From the NCBI GenBank assembly GCA_900537125.1, contig UNRJ01000001.1:434001-498000 (forward strand): a stretch of DNA of 64,000 nt, given 5' to 3'. This document shows, one piece after another, positions 8,488 through 19,436 of this stretch. The position numbers and the translations under genes are program-made. The notes under the pieces are model-generated. The model was not told where the DNA came from, ran no database searches, and saw nothing but the letters and a program-made list of their open reading frames with translations. This DNA comes from Rhodobacteraceae bacterium Alg238-R152. Its GTDB lineage: Bacteria > Pseudomonadota > Alphaproteobacteria > Rhodobacterales > Rhodobacteraceae. How positions within the stretch are numbered: the first letter of the stretch is position 1; each line of letters begins with the position of its first letter.

Positions 8488-9761
8488 TGGAGCATGACAC
8501 GCAGGTGACCCGCGCTTGGGTCCTGCATCCCGATATTTACGGCGCCGACGTCCGGCGTGAGGCCTCTTTCGCATTGGAAGAGGCCATTGCGCTTGCGGAC
8601 GCTTTGCCGGAGCTCGAAGTGGTTGGCTCTAATGTGGTGCGCTTGCCGCGGGCACAGCCGGGCACGCTCTTTGGCACGGGCAAAATTGCAGAGCTCAAGG
8701 CGCTTTTCAAAGCCAATGAAGTGGAGCTGGTCCTGATTGATGGGCCTGTGACGCCGGTGCAGCAGCGCAACCTTGAGAAAGAGTGGAAGGTCAAACTTCT
8801 GGACCGGACCGGGTTGATCCTTGAGATTTTCTCCGATCGTGCACGTACGCGCGAAGGTGTGTTGCAGGTGGAGATGGCGGCGCTGTCTTACCAACGCACA
8901 CGGCTGGTGCGGGCCTGGACCCACCTGGAACGTCAACGTGGTGGTCTTGGCTTTGTGGGCGGCCCTGGTGAAACCCAGATTGAGGCTGACCGGCGGGCCA
9001 TTGATGACCATTTGGTGCGGCTGCGGCGGCAGTTGTCCAAAGTGGTGAAAACCCGTGAGCTGCACCGCAAAGCGCGGGCCAAAGTACCATTCCCGATTGT
9101 CGCGCTTGTGGGCTACACCAACGCTGGAAAATCCACACTTTTCAACCGCGTAACGGGTGCAGATGTGATGGCAAAAGACATGCTTTTTGCCACATTGGAC
9201 CCAACCATGCGCGCGGTTGAGTTGCCGGACAATGGGCCCGAAGTAATCCTCTCGGACACAGTGGGGTTCATTAGTGATCTTCCAACACAGTTGGTGGCAG
9301 CTTTCCGCGCCACGCTGGAAGAGGTGCTGGCTGCGGATCTGGTGCTACATGTGCGCGATATCGCGCATCCAGAAAGCGCGCATCAGGCTGAAGATGTATC
9401 AACCATCTTGGAAACACTGGGGCTGAGCGAGGACACGCCGCAGATCGAGATTTGGAACAAGATTGATCTACTTGGCCCTGAAGACCGAGACGCGGTGCTC
9501 GCTAAAGCGGAACGTGAAGACTCTATTTTTGCCGTGTCTGCGGTGAGCGGGCAGGGGCTGGAGCAGATGTTTGCCGCCATAGCGCAGGCTCTCACAGGTG
9601 ACAAAACGCGTGAGGTTCTGAAGTTGTCGTTTGCAGACGGTAAAGGCCGGGCATGGCTGTTCAAGGAAGGTGTTGTGGAAGGTGAGGAGCAGACCGAAGA
9701 CGGGTTTGAGCTCTCTGTTCTGTGGACACCCAAACAACGGGCTCAGTTCGAAGGCCTTTAA
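8487..9761 (+). CDS. hflX: GTPase HflX
   Basis: 424-residue ribosome-associated GTPase that splits stalled or heat-damaged ribosomes. An N-terminal HflX domain (with GxGKIAELK and QVEMAALSYQ) leads to a G domain with G1 GYTNAGKST (about 214), G3 DTVGF, G4 NKIDL and G5 VSA. The ATG at 8487 overlaps the hfq stop by one base; a TTG one codon earlier is less likely. The stop is 4 bp from the convergent stop of the penicillin-acylase gene. Confidence 0.96.
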   Translation: MEHDTQVTRAWVLHPDIYGADVRREASFALEEAIALADALPELEVVGSNVVRLPRAQPGTLFGTGKIAELKALFKANEVELVLIDGPVTPVQQRNLEKEWKVKLLDRTGLILEIFSDRARTREGVLQVEMAALSYQRTRLVRAWTHLERQRGGLGFVGGPGETQIEADRRAIDDHLVRLRRQLSKVVKTRELHRKARAKVPFPIVALVGYTNAGKSTLFNRVTGADVMAKDMLFATLDPTMRAVELPDNGPEVILSDTVGFISDLPTQLVAAFRATLEEVLAADLVLHVRDIAHPESAHQAEDVSTILETLGLSEDTPQIEIWNKIDLLGPEDRDAVLAKAEREDSIFAVSAVSGQGLEQMFAAIAQALTGDKTREVLKLSFADGKGRAWLFKEGVVEGEEQTEDGFELSVLWTPKQRAQFEGL

Positions 9762-9765
9762 GAGA

Positions 9766-12234
9766 TTATTGCACGCGTGGTGTGAGCGTGGTCACCCCCA
9801 CAGCTGCGGCGCGTGCAAGCTCTTCGTCCAATGACATTGGGATATATTCACCGCGACGCCAGAGTTGCGCCATATCGTCATAATACCGCGACAGGAAATG
9901 GCCAGATTGGCCGGTGGAAATGATGAACACCGAGCTGTCTGGGTCTGCGAAGTCATAGACTCCGCGATAGCCTGCGGCATGCACGTTCAGGAATGGGTTG
10001 TCGCCAGTGCCGGATGTTTTGCCACGTTGCAAAGTGTTGTCGCCACCGGAGGTCGATTGGCGGATGTTGACAAAAAACCGCAGCACGGGAACTTTCCCCA
10101 AGACCTGATGGTCGTGGGTTGCCTGATGCACGTCCCCCCAACGCAGGGCTTCCAATTGCCGACCATAGCGCTCCTCGATGGCGATCAGCGCGTCGTCCAG
10201 TGCAAGGCGGGCCATGTCTGCGCAGGTCTCTTTGGGCGCACTTTGGCGCACGTCACACCACTCAGCTGCGCCATCAACGTTGCGGAACACGCGTTCAATG
10301 AAAAGTGGTTCAACATGGGTGAAATCCCCCGCCATTGGGCCAAGTTCGTCACGGATCAGGCGCTCTTGAAGGGCGCGGGTCCAGGCTGAATAAAGCAACG
10401 GTTCCGGCATGTGTTCGTTCATTTCCCCATTCCACTCGGACAACAGCGTCAGTGCGCGTTGACGTTGGCGTTCGCGAGTCCCTTCGGGGGCGGCCTCGCC
10501 AGTAAACCAGAGATCGGCACCAATAAGGGGGAGCAGAGCGCGGGCAGAGAAACTCACGGTGTCGAGCTGTGCCTCAACAAAACTGTCGCGAGTGTGCACA
10601 CGACGACTTTGCATCAGGCGGGTCCAGCGCTGAACGCGCTGGCTGTCACCCCAGACGTGGGAGATGTGGGCCGGAAAGGGACGGTCGACAAGTTTGTTGT
10701 TGGTGTTGCCGACAAGGCCACCAATTGGCTCCACAAACGACGGATTGGCGGAGCCGTCAAACGTGCCCTGCCAACGGTTCTCGGTGCGCCAGCCAAGGGC
10801 AGGAAGACGGCCCTGACTCTGATGGTTGGCAGCGCGCTTGGGAAGGGCGCCGATCAGTTTCATACCGATGTTTTCGCGATCAGCGAGGGTCAGTGTCAGG
10901 CCGGGAGCGATGTGGCCATTGGTGGCCTCCATGCCGTCTTTCACAGTTTTGGCAAACATCAGGGCCATTAGTGCACTGGTTGAGGTGTCTCGTGGGCTTA
11001 GTGCGGTCCAGGCAAGTGCAGCGACGTGACCTGGCGGTGTGATGGTGCCAAGGTTGAAGGCAGAGCCAGGCAGGACAGGCCCGTTATCGCTCCAACGCAA
11101 TGTGAGCGTAACCGGTTCGGCGTCTTTGATGGTGATAATCGACTTGCGCGTTTGGAAAGGTTTGAACCCATTTGGCGTGCGATAGTTTTCAGAATTGGTC
11201 GGATCAAGCTCCTCGATCATCACGTCTTGATCATCGACATAGGCGGCGGTCACGCCCCATCCCAGATCGTTGCTGCGACCGGCGAGCACCACAGGGATAC
11301 CGGGAATGGTGGCGCCGATCACGCCGCCAGCGGAGAGCTCTAGGCGGGCAAGGTACCAGATCGCTGGTGCAGAGAGACCAAGGTGTGGGTCGTTGGCCAA
11401 AAGGGTGCCGCCAGAGGCGCTTCGGTTGGGGGCTGCAGCCCAGGCATTTGACGCGCCGGAGAGGCTGGGCACCGAGAAAGGCGAAAGCGCGTGCTCGGGC
11501 AGTTTGGTGCTTTTGGCATATTTGGGGGTGTTGGGCACAAGCGTGGCGTATTCTGGAAGAGCAGCGACGCCGGAGCCGGGGGCATCTGGCAGGATATCGG
11601 CCAGGCGGGCTTGGTCAGGGAGCGTAAGAGAGGTGCGCGCGCGCAAGACTTCGAATTGCATATGACCGGTGAGTTGCAATGCCATGAGCTTTTGCAAAGC
11701 AATGGAATCGGCTGGCCGCCACGGGGCGAAGCTCTGCTTAAACAAGAAGAGCTCAGGCGCGCCACGGCCCAAAGCTTCGGTGTTAATCTCGGTGATACGG
11801 GCGTTTACACCACGTGCGTAGGCTTCCAGAGCAGCCAGCGTTTCGTCATCCTGTACCAACACGGATTGGCGGGCCGCGTCGGCAAGATCAAAGCGCCGCA
11901 TGAGTTTGTCGATATCAAGCGTGCGTGGGCCAAAAACCTCGGACAGGCGGCCTTGTACAGTGCGGCGCATGGTCAGCATTTGCCATAAGCGGTCCTGAGC
12001 ATGGGCATAGCCGAGACCAAAGAACACATCTTCATCGGATTGGCCAAAAATGTGGGGCACATTGGCGTTGTTGCGCACAATTTCCACCGGGGCGGCAATG
12101 CCAGCGACGGTCAGGGATTTATCGTAACTCGGCAGGCTGCGAGAGGCGAGGAAATAGACCAGCATCACGCCAATCACACAGAGAATCACCAGGCCGCTTG
12201 CGACGCGCAATAGCCATTGAAAGAAGGTGGTCAT
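9766..12234 (-). CDS. Penicillin acylase family Ntn-hydrolase
   Basis: 822 residues from the ATG at 12234, which has AAAGG upstream; an in-frame 16-codon extension lacks a site. An N-terminal hydrophobic helix (residues 5-30) would export or anchor the protein. The alpha-chain motif NNANVPHIFGQSDEDVFFGLGYAHAQDRLWQM is typical. The autocatalytic cleavage site is GASNAWA, giving Ser262 as the new beta-chain N-terminal nucleophile, and GGTLLANDPHLGL follows. Family members hydrolyse amides such as penicillins or N-acyl-homoserine lactones; the substrate here cannot be told from sequence. Acyl-homoserine-lactone acylase or another periplasmic amidase are both possible. Confidence 0.9.
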   Translation of the reverse strand: MTTFFQWLLRVASGLVILCVIGVMLVYFLASRSLPSYDKSLTVAGIAAPVEIVRNNANVPHIFGQSDEDVFFGLGYAHAQDRLWQMLTMRRTVQGRLSEVFGPRTLDIDKLMRRFDLADAARQSVLVQDDETLAALEAYARGVNARITEINTEALGRGAPELFLFKQSFAPWRPADSIALQKLMALQLTGHMQFEVLRARTSLTLPDQARLADILPDAPGSGVAALPEYATLVPNTPKYAKSTKLPEHALSPFSVPSLSGASNAWAAAPNRSASGGTLLANDPHLGLSAPAIWYLARLELSAGGVIGATIPGIPVVLAGRSNDLGWGVTAAYVDDQDVMIEELDPTNSENYRTPNGFKPFQTRKSIITIKDAEPVTLTLRWSDNGPVLPGSAFNLGTITPPGHVAALAWTALSPRDTSTSALMALMFAKTVKDGMEATNGHIAPGLTLTLADRENIGMKLIGALPKRAANHQSQGRLPALGWRTENRWQGTFDGSANPSFVEPIGGLVGNTNNKLVDRPFPAHISHVWGDSQRVQRWTRLMQSRRVHTRDSFVEAQLDTVSFSARALLPLIGADLWFTGEAAPEGTRERQRQRALTLLSEWNGEMNEHMPEPLLYSAWTRALQERLIRDELGPMAGDFTHVEPLFIERVFRNVDGAAEWCDVRQSAPKETCADMARLALDDALIAIEERYGRQLEALRWGDVHQATHDHQVLGKVPVLRFFVNIRQSTSGGDNTLQRGKTSGTGDNPFLNVHAAGYRGVYDFADPDSSVFIISTGQSGHFLSRYYDDMAQLWRRGEYIPMSLDEELARAAAVGVTTLTPRVQ

Positions 12235-12315
12235 GGGGCTGCCTTTGTTTGTTCTTGCCTTCTGCCTGCGCAGGCGAGACAAGTATTACGACAATAGACA
12301 GTTGGGGAAAAGACA

Positions 12316-13188
12316 ATGGCGAAAATAGCCTTTTTGGGTCTGGGTGTGATGGGCTATCCAATGGCCGGTCATTTGATCAAAGCAGGTCATGAAGTGACTG
12401 TTTTCAATCGCACAACCGCAAAAGCAGAAGCTTGGGCACAGGAGCACGGCGGTGAATTTGCAGCCACGCCTAAAGAGGCGGTTGCGGGTGCAGAGTTTGT
12501 AATGTGCTGTGTTGGCAATGACGATGACTTGCGTCAGGTCTGTGTTGGCGAATACGGCGCGTTTGAGGGCATGGGCGCGGGGACGATCTTTGTGGATCAC
12601 ACCACCGTGTCGGCCAAGGTTACAGCGGAGCTATATGCGGCTGGAAAAGAGCAAGGTATTGCCTTTGTGGACGCGCCGGTGTCAGGCGGTCAGGCCGGTG
12701 CCGAAAATGGCGTGCTTTCGATCATGTGTGGCGGCGACGCAGCCAGCTTTGATGCGGCGGAGCCAGTGATGCAGGCTTATGGGCGATCCATCAAACGTTT
12801 GGGAGAAAGTGGTGCGGGGCAACTGACCAAAATGGTGAACCAGATTTGCATTGCCGGATTGGTGCAGGGATTGTCCGAAGGGCTGCATTTTGCCGAGAAA
12901 GCAGGACTGGACGGCCGCGCAGTTGTTGATGTGATCGCAGGTGGCGCTGCTGGCAGTTGGCAGATGCAGAACCGCTATGAAACTATGATTGACGATGAGT
13001 TTGAGCATGGGTTTGCGGTGGATTGGATGCGTAAAGACCTGGGGATTTGCCTGTCGACTGCGGATGAAGTTGGCGCGAGCCTGCCTGTTACCGCCCTGGT
13101 GGACCAGTTCTACAAAGATGTTCAGAAGCAGGGCGGTGGACGCTGGGACACCTCAAGCTTGATCAAACGCCTGCGGGCGATGGGGTAA
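12316..13188 (+). CDS. NAD(P)-dependent beta-hydroxyacid dehydrogenase / glyoxylate-semialdehyde reductase family
   Basis: 290 residues of the 3-hydroxyisobutyrate dehydrogenase family. A Rossmann motif GLGVMGYPMAGHL opens the protein, followed by the substrate-binding DAPVSGGQAGAENG (about 118) and the catalytic-lysine region GSGQ-like GAGQLTKMVNQI (about 172, Lys176). Likely reactions are reversible reduction of tartronate, succinic or methylmalonate semialdehyde; the sequence does not settle which. It is divergent from the penicillin-acylase gene (81 bp) and stands alone, with a GGGGA site ahead of its ATG. Confidence 0.88.
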   Translation: MAKIAFLGLGVMGYPMAGHLIKAGHEVTVFNRTTAKAEAWAQEHGGEFAATPKEAVAGAEFVMCCVGNDDDLRQVCVGEYGAFEGMGAGTIFVDHTTVSAKVTAELYAAGKEQGIAFVDAPVSGGQAGAENGVLSIMCGGDAASFDAAEPVMQAYGRSIKRLGESGAGQLTKMVNQICIAGLVQGLSEGLHFAEKAGLDGRAVVDVIAGGAAGSWQMQNRYETMIDDEFEHGFAVDWMRKDLGICLSTADEVGASLPVTALVDQFYKDVQKQGGGRWDTSSLIKRLRAMG

Positions 13189-13214
13189 ATACGCGGCTAT
13201 TTTTGCCTGAGTGT

Positions 13215-13278
13215 GAGAGTCCTGTCCCAATACGGCGTCCCGTCCGGGGTGCCGTTAAAAACAGCGCGTCCGACTCTC
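13215..13278 (+). ncRNA. Candidate structured RNA in a convergent intergenic region
   Basis: No gene occupies 13189-13473. Within it, GAGAGTC at 13215-13221 can pair with GACTCTC at 13272-13278, CTGT at 13222 with ACAG at 13261, and ACGGC at 13232-13236 with GCCGT at 13251-13255 around CCC-GTCC-GGG. This nested arrangement is more ordered than expected by chance in a non-coding gap. It matches no RNA family I know, and transcription and strand are not shown. Confidence 0.3.
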
Positions 13279-13394
13279 GGCCAATTTTCCGGCTAGCTTT
13301 TCTGAGACTGACCCCCAAGATCGCCGTTTCTGAAACCGCTACCATGGCCAAAGATCATCAGCCTTGAAGGCGGGGAACCAGTGGGAAGATACAG

Positions 13395-13429
13395 ATCGAG
13401 CGCGAGATTTTGCTCCTCGCGCTCGATTT
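13395..13429. terminator. Probable bidirectional terminator
   Basis: A perfect 12-bp inverted repeat (ATCGAGCGCGAG at 13395-13406 with its complement at 13416-13427) closes a 9-base loop. It lies between the converging reductase and SYLF-lipoprotein genes. The following T-run is short (TTT), so it is a strong hairpin with a weak tail. Confidence 0.6.
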
Positions 13430-13473
13430 GAATATTGCTAACTCAACGCAACACACCTTTATAAGTCAGAGAC

Positions 13474-14034
13474 TTAGGGGATGATGCGGGTGTATTTGAT
13501 GCCCTCAAGCGTGGCGCCGATTTTCAGGCCAGCTTGGCCGAAGATTACCGCAATCACAGGCGCCAGCAGGTTGGTGGTTTCCGCAGAGAGGTTGGCGCCT
13601 TCGTTGGCAACCACGTATTGCACACCTGCGCCGGCCGCCCAGCCATTAGACTCACGGAACTCCGTCAATGCACCGTCGGTCATGAAAAACAACACATGGG
13701 CGTGCTGTTGGGCGCCAAGCTGAAGCCCAACACTGCCCTTCGTGGCGGAATAGTAATCAACCGTTGCTTCGTCGATCCGTAGTGCGCCGCGACCATACCC
13801 GCCACCAAAGCCAAACCCAGCCTCAGTGATCAATGGCATGACCAACATACCGGTGGATTTGGCTTTCAAATCCAAAGTGTTTGGGTATTCGGTGAATAGG
13901 TAATCCAGTGTGGTGTCCACACGTGCGTCAATTTCGTTGGAGGCGTTGGAGCCTACGCCGTTGCCGCAGGCTGCGGTCATGCCCGCAGCTGCAAGTCCGG
14001 TCAGCGCAAAGCCGCGCCGTGTTAAATTGCTCAT
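13474..14034 (-). CDS. SYLF/YSC84-domain lipid-binding protein
   Basis: 186 residues. The N-terminus has a Tat-like TRRGFALTG motif and a possible lipobox TAAC (Cys23), pointing to export. The rest fits the YSC84/SYLF (DUF500) domain: KSTGMLVMPLITEAGFGFGGGYGRGALR, then SVGLQLGAQQHAHVLFFMTDGAL, ending with AGLKIGATLEGIKYTRI. In eukaryotes this domain binds phosphoinositides; in bacteria the role is unclear. It is a single gene between a terminator-like hairpin and hemB. No convincing ribosome site precedes the ATG. Confidence 0.82.
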   Translation of the reverse strand: MSNLTRRGFALTGLAAAGMTAACGNGVGSNASNEIDARVDTTLDYLFTEYPNTLDLKAKSTGMLVMPLITEAGFGFGGGYGRGALRIDEATVDYYSATKGSVGLQLGAQQHAHVLFFMTDGALTEFRESNGWAAGAGVQYVVANEGANLSAETTNLLAPVIAVIFGQAGLKIGATLEGIKYTRIIP

Positions 14035-14167
14035 GGTCTAGTGCCCGTATTGTTTGTGTCTGCTCATACCGCCGGTTTTTGATCCGGGTTGCGGCCAGTA
14101 TAGATGGCGCAGACCGCAATGTCACGAAATCTGCGCCCAGAAGCTAAGTTTTGTTGGTTTTTGAGGA

Positions 14168-15193
<1,026 letters not shown>

Positions 15194-15286
15194 TCAGAGG
15201 TGCCACGGATTTTACCGCACCTCAAGGCTAGGAATTGCCGCAGGAGCGCGGTATGTGAAATGAAATTCTAAAGGGCAGTAAAGACG

Positions 15287-15811
15287 TTGGACCTGAGCCA
15301 AACACTTTTCGAACTCATCGATATGCGCAGTTTCAGCAACCTTTGGTTCTGGATTGCATTGGCGGTGTTCTGGTCCTCAGCCAGTCACTGGGTTCTTGGC
15401 GTGCCGTGGGATTCAGTTTTGCGCGCCAAGCGGGGCGGCATGGAAGCGGAAAAAGACCTGGAAGATTTGGTGCGGATCAACTGTAACCGGCTGCTGCATA
15501 TTGTTGATGTGTCCGGATTGTTCCTGATCGGCTTTACGTTTTTTATCTTCACAGGACTGGCTGGTGTTGGCTTTGGCTACAATGTGGAGTTCGCTCAGGC
15601 CGTGTTTCTTCTGCTTTTTCCAATGAGTTTGGTGAGCATTCTGAGTGTGCGGGTAGCACGGTCCCTTCGCGCGGACGCCTCAACTGGTGAAGAGCTGCGA
15701 AAACGCCTTGGACGGCATCGGTTTTGGGTGCAGTTTATCGGGATGATCTCGATTTTTGTAACATCGCTCTGGGGCATGTTTCAGAACTTTCAAATCTCGC
15801 CACTTGGGTGA
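15287..15811 (+). CDS. Small integral membrane protein, conserved in Rhodobacterales
   Basis: 174 residues with about four membrane helices (about 18-40, 75-97, 103-125, 145-168). It resembles proteins carried in Rhodobacterales annotations under the unproven name 'component of SufBCD complex'; nothing in the sequence shows an Fe-S role. The start is uncertain: the TTG at 15287 has AAGGG 11 bases upstream, while an ATG at 15323 (MRSFSNLWFW) would still leave all helices. It lies between hemB and mfd. Confidence 0.7.
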   Translation: MDLSQTLFELIDMRSFSNLWFWIALAVFWSSASHWVLGVPWDSVLRAKRGGMEAEKDLEDLVRINCNRLLHIVDVSGLFLIGFTFFIFTGLAGVGFGYNVEFAQAVFLLLFPMSLVSILSVRVARSLRADASTGEELRKRLGRHRFWVQFIGMISIFVTSLWGMFQNFQISPLG

Positions 15812-15851
15812 AGTTACCCTTGTAACACATTAAAACTGGACGGTTTACCCA

Positions 15852-18800
15852 ATGAAAGACGCGCAACACATCTCCGTGGGCGGGGCTCCAGAAGGCTTTG
15901 ACGCTCAGCTGATCCTGAAAGAGGTGGCCAAAATTGGTGGGCCGCTGATTCACGTGGCGCGCGATGACAAGCGCATGGCCGCCACCAAGGCAGCATTGGC
16001 GTTTTTCCAGCCGGATATGCCAGTGATTGTGTTCCCCGGATGGGACTGTTTGCCTTACGATCGGGTGTCACCCAACGCGGATATCTCAGCAACACGCATG
16101 GCAACCTTGGCGGGGCTGGTGCACGACATGCCGAGCCAGTTTGTGCTGCTGACCACTCTGAACGCGGCGACGCAGCGCGTGCCTGCGCGGAAAGTGCTAA
16201 AAGAGGCTGCGTTTCGCGCCCAAGTAGACCAACGTGTCGACGAGGAGGCGCTACGGCAATTTCTTGTGCGTATGGGGTTTACCCAAGCCCCAACGGTGAT
16301 GGAACCAGGAGATTATGCCATCCGCGGTGGGATCATTGACATCTTCCCACCCGGCGACACCGGGCCCGTTCGATTGGATTTTTTTGGGGATGTGCTGGAC
16401 GGTGTGCGCCGGTTTGATCCGGCGACACAGCGGACAACCGAAACACTTGATATGATCGAACTGGCTCCGGTGAGTGAGGTCATTCTCGACGACGCGGCCA
16501 TCACCCGGTTTCGGCAGAACTATCGCATTGAATTTGGCGCGGCTGGCACCGATGATCCGCTTTATGAAGCGATCAGCGCGGGGCGAAAACATCAAGGTGT
16601 CGAGCACTGGATGCCGTTCTTCCATGAGAGTTTGGAAACGCTGTTTGATTACCTACCAGATGCGATTATTTCCGTTGATGATCAATCTGATGCAGCGCGT
16701 ATCGCACGTTGGGAAAGTGTGGCAGATCAATATGAGACTCGCCAACATGCGATGACACAGAAAGCGCGGCTGGACACGGTGTATAAACCCGTTCCGCCAG
16801 AATTGTTGTATCTGGATGATGCGACCTGGGACCGGGTGATCGGCGGGCGACGTGTTCTGCATTTCTCTGCGTTGCCGCAGGCGACAGGCCCCGGTGTCAT
16901 CGATGCAGGTGGCCGGATTGGGCGCAATTTTTCGCCTGAACGCCAGCAGGAAAATGTGAGCCTTTTTGGGGCTTTGGCCGATCATATACGCACCAAACGG
17001 ACAGATGGTCCGGTGGTGGTCGCGAGCTATTCAGAAGGCGCGCGAGAGCGGTTAAGTGGATTGATTGAAGACGAAGGGTTGGCGGAAACCATCCACGTTA
17101 ATGACGCCAAAAACATTGGCAAAACCGGTCTGTATTTGGCGGTTTGGGCATTGGAACACGGCTTTGAAACGCCGTCCATGACGGTGATCTCGGAGCAGGA
17201 TGTTCTGGGAGATCGTTTGATCCGCGCGCCGCGTAAGAAAAAGCGGGCAGAAAATTTTCTGACTGAGACCCAGTCACTGAGTCCGGGTGATCTGGTGGTG
17301 CATGTGGACCACGGTGTCGGGCGCTATTTGGGGCTTGAGGTGATCACGGCGGCGGGCGCGGCGCATGAGACCATCGCCTTGGAATATGCTGAGAATGCAA
17401 AGCTTTACCTGCCGGTAGAAAATATCGAGCTGCTGTCAAAATATGGCCATGACGAAGGTCTTTTGGATCGCCTTGGCGGTGGTGCTTGGCAGTCGAAGAA
17501 AGCCAAACTCAAAGAACGTATCCGCGAGATGGCGGACAGGCTTATACGCGTGGCGGCAGAGCGCGAATTGCGTCGGGCACCTGTGCTGGAGGCGCAGCAT
17601 CACGCGTGGGAAGAGTTTTCTGCGCGATTCCCGTATCAGGAAACCGAGGATCAGCTCAGCGCGATTGGAGATGTGATCGGTGATTTGGCGTCAGGGCGCC
17701 CGATGGATCGCTTGGTGTGCGGCGACGTCGGTTTTGGTAAAACCGAAGTGGCAATGCGTGCGGCTTTTGTGGCGGCGATGTCAGGGCAGCAGGTGGCAGT
17801 GGTTGCACCTACCACGTTGCTGGCGCGTCAACACGCAAAGGGATTTGCCGAACGTTTCCGTGGGTTTCCCTTGGAAGTCAGGACCTTGTCGAGATTTGTT
17901 TCAGCAAAAGAAGCTGAGAAAACACGTGACGGCATGGCGCGCGGCACGGTTGATATTGTTGTGGGCACGCATGCGCTTTTGGCCAAAAACATACGGTTCC
18001 GTGACCTCGGGTTGTTGATCATTGATGAAGAACAGCACTTTGGCGTGGCGCATAAAGAACGCCTCAAGCAAATGCGCAGCGATGTGCATGTGCTGACGCT
18101 GACAGCAACGCCTATCCCGCGTACGTTACAGTTGAGCCTGTCTGGTGTGCGTGACCTGTCGATCATTGGCACACCGCCGGTGGATCGCCTGGCAATCCGC
18201 ACCTACGTGAGTTCTTTTGATGCCGTCACCGTGCGCGAGGCGCTTTTGCGGGAACACTATCGGGGTGGTCAGAGTTTTTATGTGGTGCCTCGGATCAGTG
18301 ACCTGCCTGAAATCGAAGAGTTTTTGCGGGATCATGTGCCGGAAGTGAGCTTCATAACTGCCAGCGGGCAGATGGCGGCGGGTGAGCTTGATGATCGCAT
18401 GAACGCGTTTTACGACGGCAAATATGATGTGCTGTTGGCGACCACTATTGTCGAAAGCGGTTTGGATATTCCAACGGCCAACACAATGATTGTGCATCGG
18501 GCAGATATGTTTGGCCTTGCACAGCTGTATCAAATCCGGGGGCGGGTCGGGCGATCCAAGACGCGCGCCTATGCCTATATGACCACAAAACCACGGGTGA
18601 AATTGACGCCAGCGGCGGAAAAACGGTTGCGGGTTTTGGGGTCATTGGACACTTTGGGAGCTGGATTTACCTTGGCTTCTCAAGATCTTGATATTCGCGG
18701 TGCCGGAAACCTGTTGGGCGAAGAGCAGTCGGGTCAGATGCGCGATGTGGGCTATGAGCTGTACCAATCGATGCTGGAAGATGCGATTGCCAAAATCAAG

Positions 18801-19319
18801 GCTGGAGAGTTGGAAGGCCTGTCCGCCGGGGATGATCAGTGGGCGCCTCAGATCAACTTGGGTGTGCCAGTCCTGATCCCGGAAACCTATGTGCCGGATC
18901 TGGATGTGCGGCTTGGTCTGTACCGTCGTCTGAGCGGCTTGCAAGGTAAAGTGGAACTTGAAGGTTTTGCCGCTGAATTGATCGATCGCTTTGGTAAATT
19001 GCCCAAAGAGGTCAACACCTTGCTGTTGATCGTGCGGATCAAAGAGATGTGCAAGAAGGCTGGCATTGCCAAACTGGATGGCGGACCAAAAGGCGCGACC
19101 ATTCAGTTCCACAACGACAAATTTGCCTCACCACAAGGCTTGGTGGAGTTCATTCAAGATCAGAAAGGGCTGGCCAAGGTTAAAGACAACAAGATTGTTG
19201 TCCGTCGCGATTGGCAGAAGGCGTCTGATAAGATCAAAGGGGCTTTCGCGATTGCCCGTGATCTTGCGCAAAAAGTGGTTGATGAGAAGAAACGCAAGAA
19301 AGCAAAAGCCGCAAAATAG
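15852..19319 (+). CDS. mfd: Transcription-repair coupling factor Mfd
   Basis: 1155 residues, usual full length. The N-terminal UvrB-like module (about 1-350) recruits UvrA. The RNA-polymerase-interacting CarD-like domain contains LSPGDLVVHVDHGVGRYLG (about 480). The translocase motor has Walker A CGDVGFGKTEVA (about 625), DEEQHFG and the TATPIPRTL motif, followed by QIRGRVGRS. The C-terminal TRCF domain ends in a lysine-rich tail. Mfd removes polymerase stalled at DNA lesions and brings in excision repair. It has no obvious LexA box upstream and a weak ribosome site. Confidence 0.97.
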   Translation: MKDAQHISVGGAPEGFDAQLILKEVAKIGGPLIHVARDDKRMAATKAALAFFQPDMPVIVFPGWDCLPYDRVSPNADISATRMATLAGLVHDMPSQFVLLTTLNAATQRVPARKVLKEAAFRAQVDQRVDEEALRQFLVRMGFTQAPTVMEPGDYAIRGGIIDIFPPGDTGPVRLDFFGDVLDGVRRFDPATQRTTETLDMIELAPVSEVILDDAAITRFRQNYRIEFGAAGTDDPLYEAISAGRKHQGVEHWMPFFHESLETLFDYLPDAIISVDDQSDAARIARWESVADQYETRQHAMTQKARLDTVYKPVPPELLYLDDATWDRVIGGRRVLHFSALPQATGPGVIDAGGRIGRNFSPERQQENVSLFGALADHIRTKRTDGPVVVASYSEGARERLSGLIEDEGLAETIHVNDAKNIGKTGLYLAVWALEHGFETPSMTVISEQDVLGDRLIRAPRKKKRAENFLTETQSLSPGDLVVHVDHGVGRYLGLEVITAAGAAHETIALEYAENAKLYLPVENIELLSKYGHDEGLLDRLGGGAWQSKKAKLKERIREMADRLIRVAAERELRRAPVLEAQHHAWEEFSARFPYQETEDQLSAIGDVIGDLASGRPMDRLVCGDVGFGKTEVAMRAAFVAAMSGQQVAVVAPTTLLARQHAKGFAERFRGFPLEVRTLSRFVSAKEAEKTRDGMARGTVDIVVGTHALLAKNIRFRDLGLLIIDEEQHFGVAHKERLKQMRSDVHVLTLTATPIPRTLQLSLSGVRDLSIIGTPPVDRLAIRTYVSSFDAVTVREALLREHYRGGQSFYVVPRISDLPEIEEFLRDHVPEVSFITASGQMAAGELDDRMNAFYDGKYDVLLATTIVESGLDIPTANTMIVHRADMFGLAQLYQIRGRVGRSKTRAYAYMTTKPRVKLTPAAEKRLRVLGSLDTLGAGFTLASQDLDIRGAGNLLGEEQSGQMRDVGYELYQSMLEDAIAKIKAGELEGLSAGDDQWAPQINLGVPVLIPETYVPDLDVRLGLYRRLSGLQGKVELEGFAAELIDRFGKLPKEVNTLLLIVRIKEMCKKAGIAKLDGGPKGATIQFHNDKFASPQGLVEFIQDQKGLAKVKDNKIVVRRDWQKASDKIKGAFAIARDLAQKVVDEKKRKKAKAAK

Positions 19320-19380
19320 ACCATCGGTATTGCGTCTGTATTGTAGCTGTTTTGCGGAGGTGCGTTTTGTGGTGATTTGC

Positions 19381-19426
19381 ATGGGGGCGCTGCCCCCAGA
19401 CCCCCGGGATATTTTGGGGAAAATGA
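19381..19426. repeat. Extragenic palindromic element (GGGGGC-GCT-GCCCCC type), probably also a terminator
   Basis: A six-base GGGGGC arm at 19383-19388 pairs with GCCCCC at 19392-19397, followed by CCCCCGGGATATTTT. From memory, closely similar extragenic elements recur in many Rhodobacteraceae genomes. I see only this one copy in the window. It lies between the converging mfd and MFS genes, where it could act as a terminator. Confidence 0.5.
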
Positions 19427-19436
19427 ATGTGCCTGG

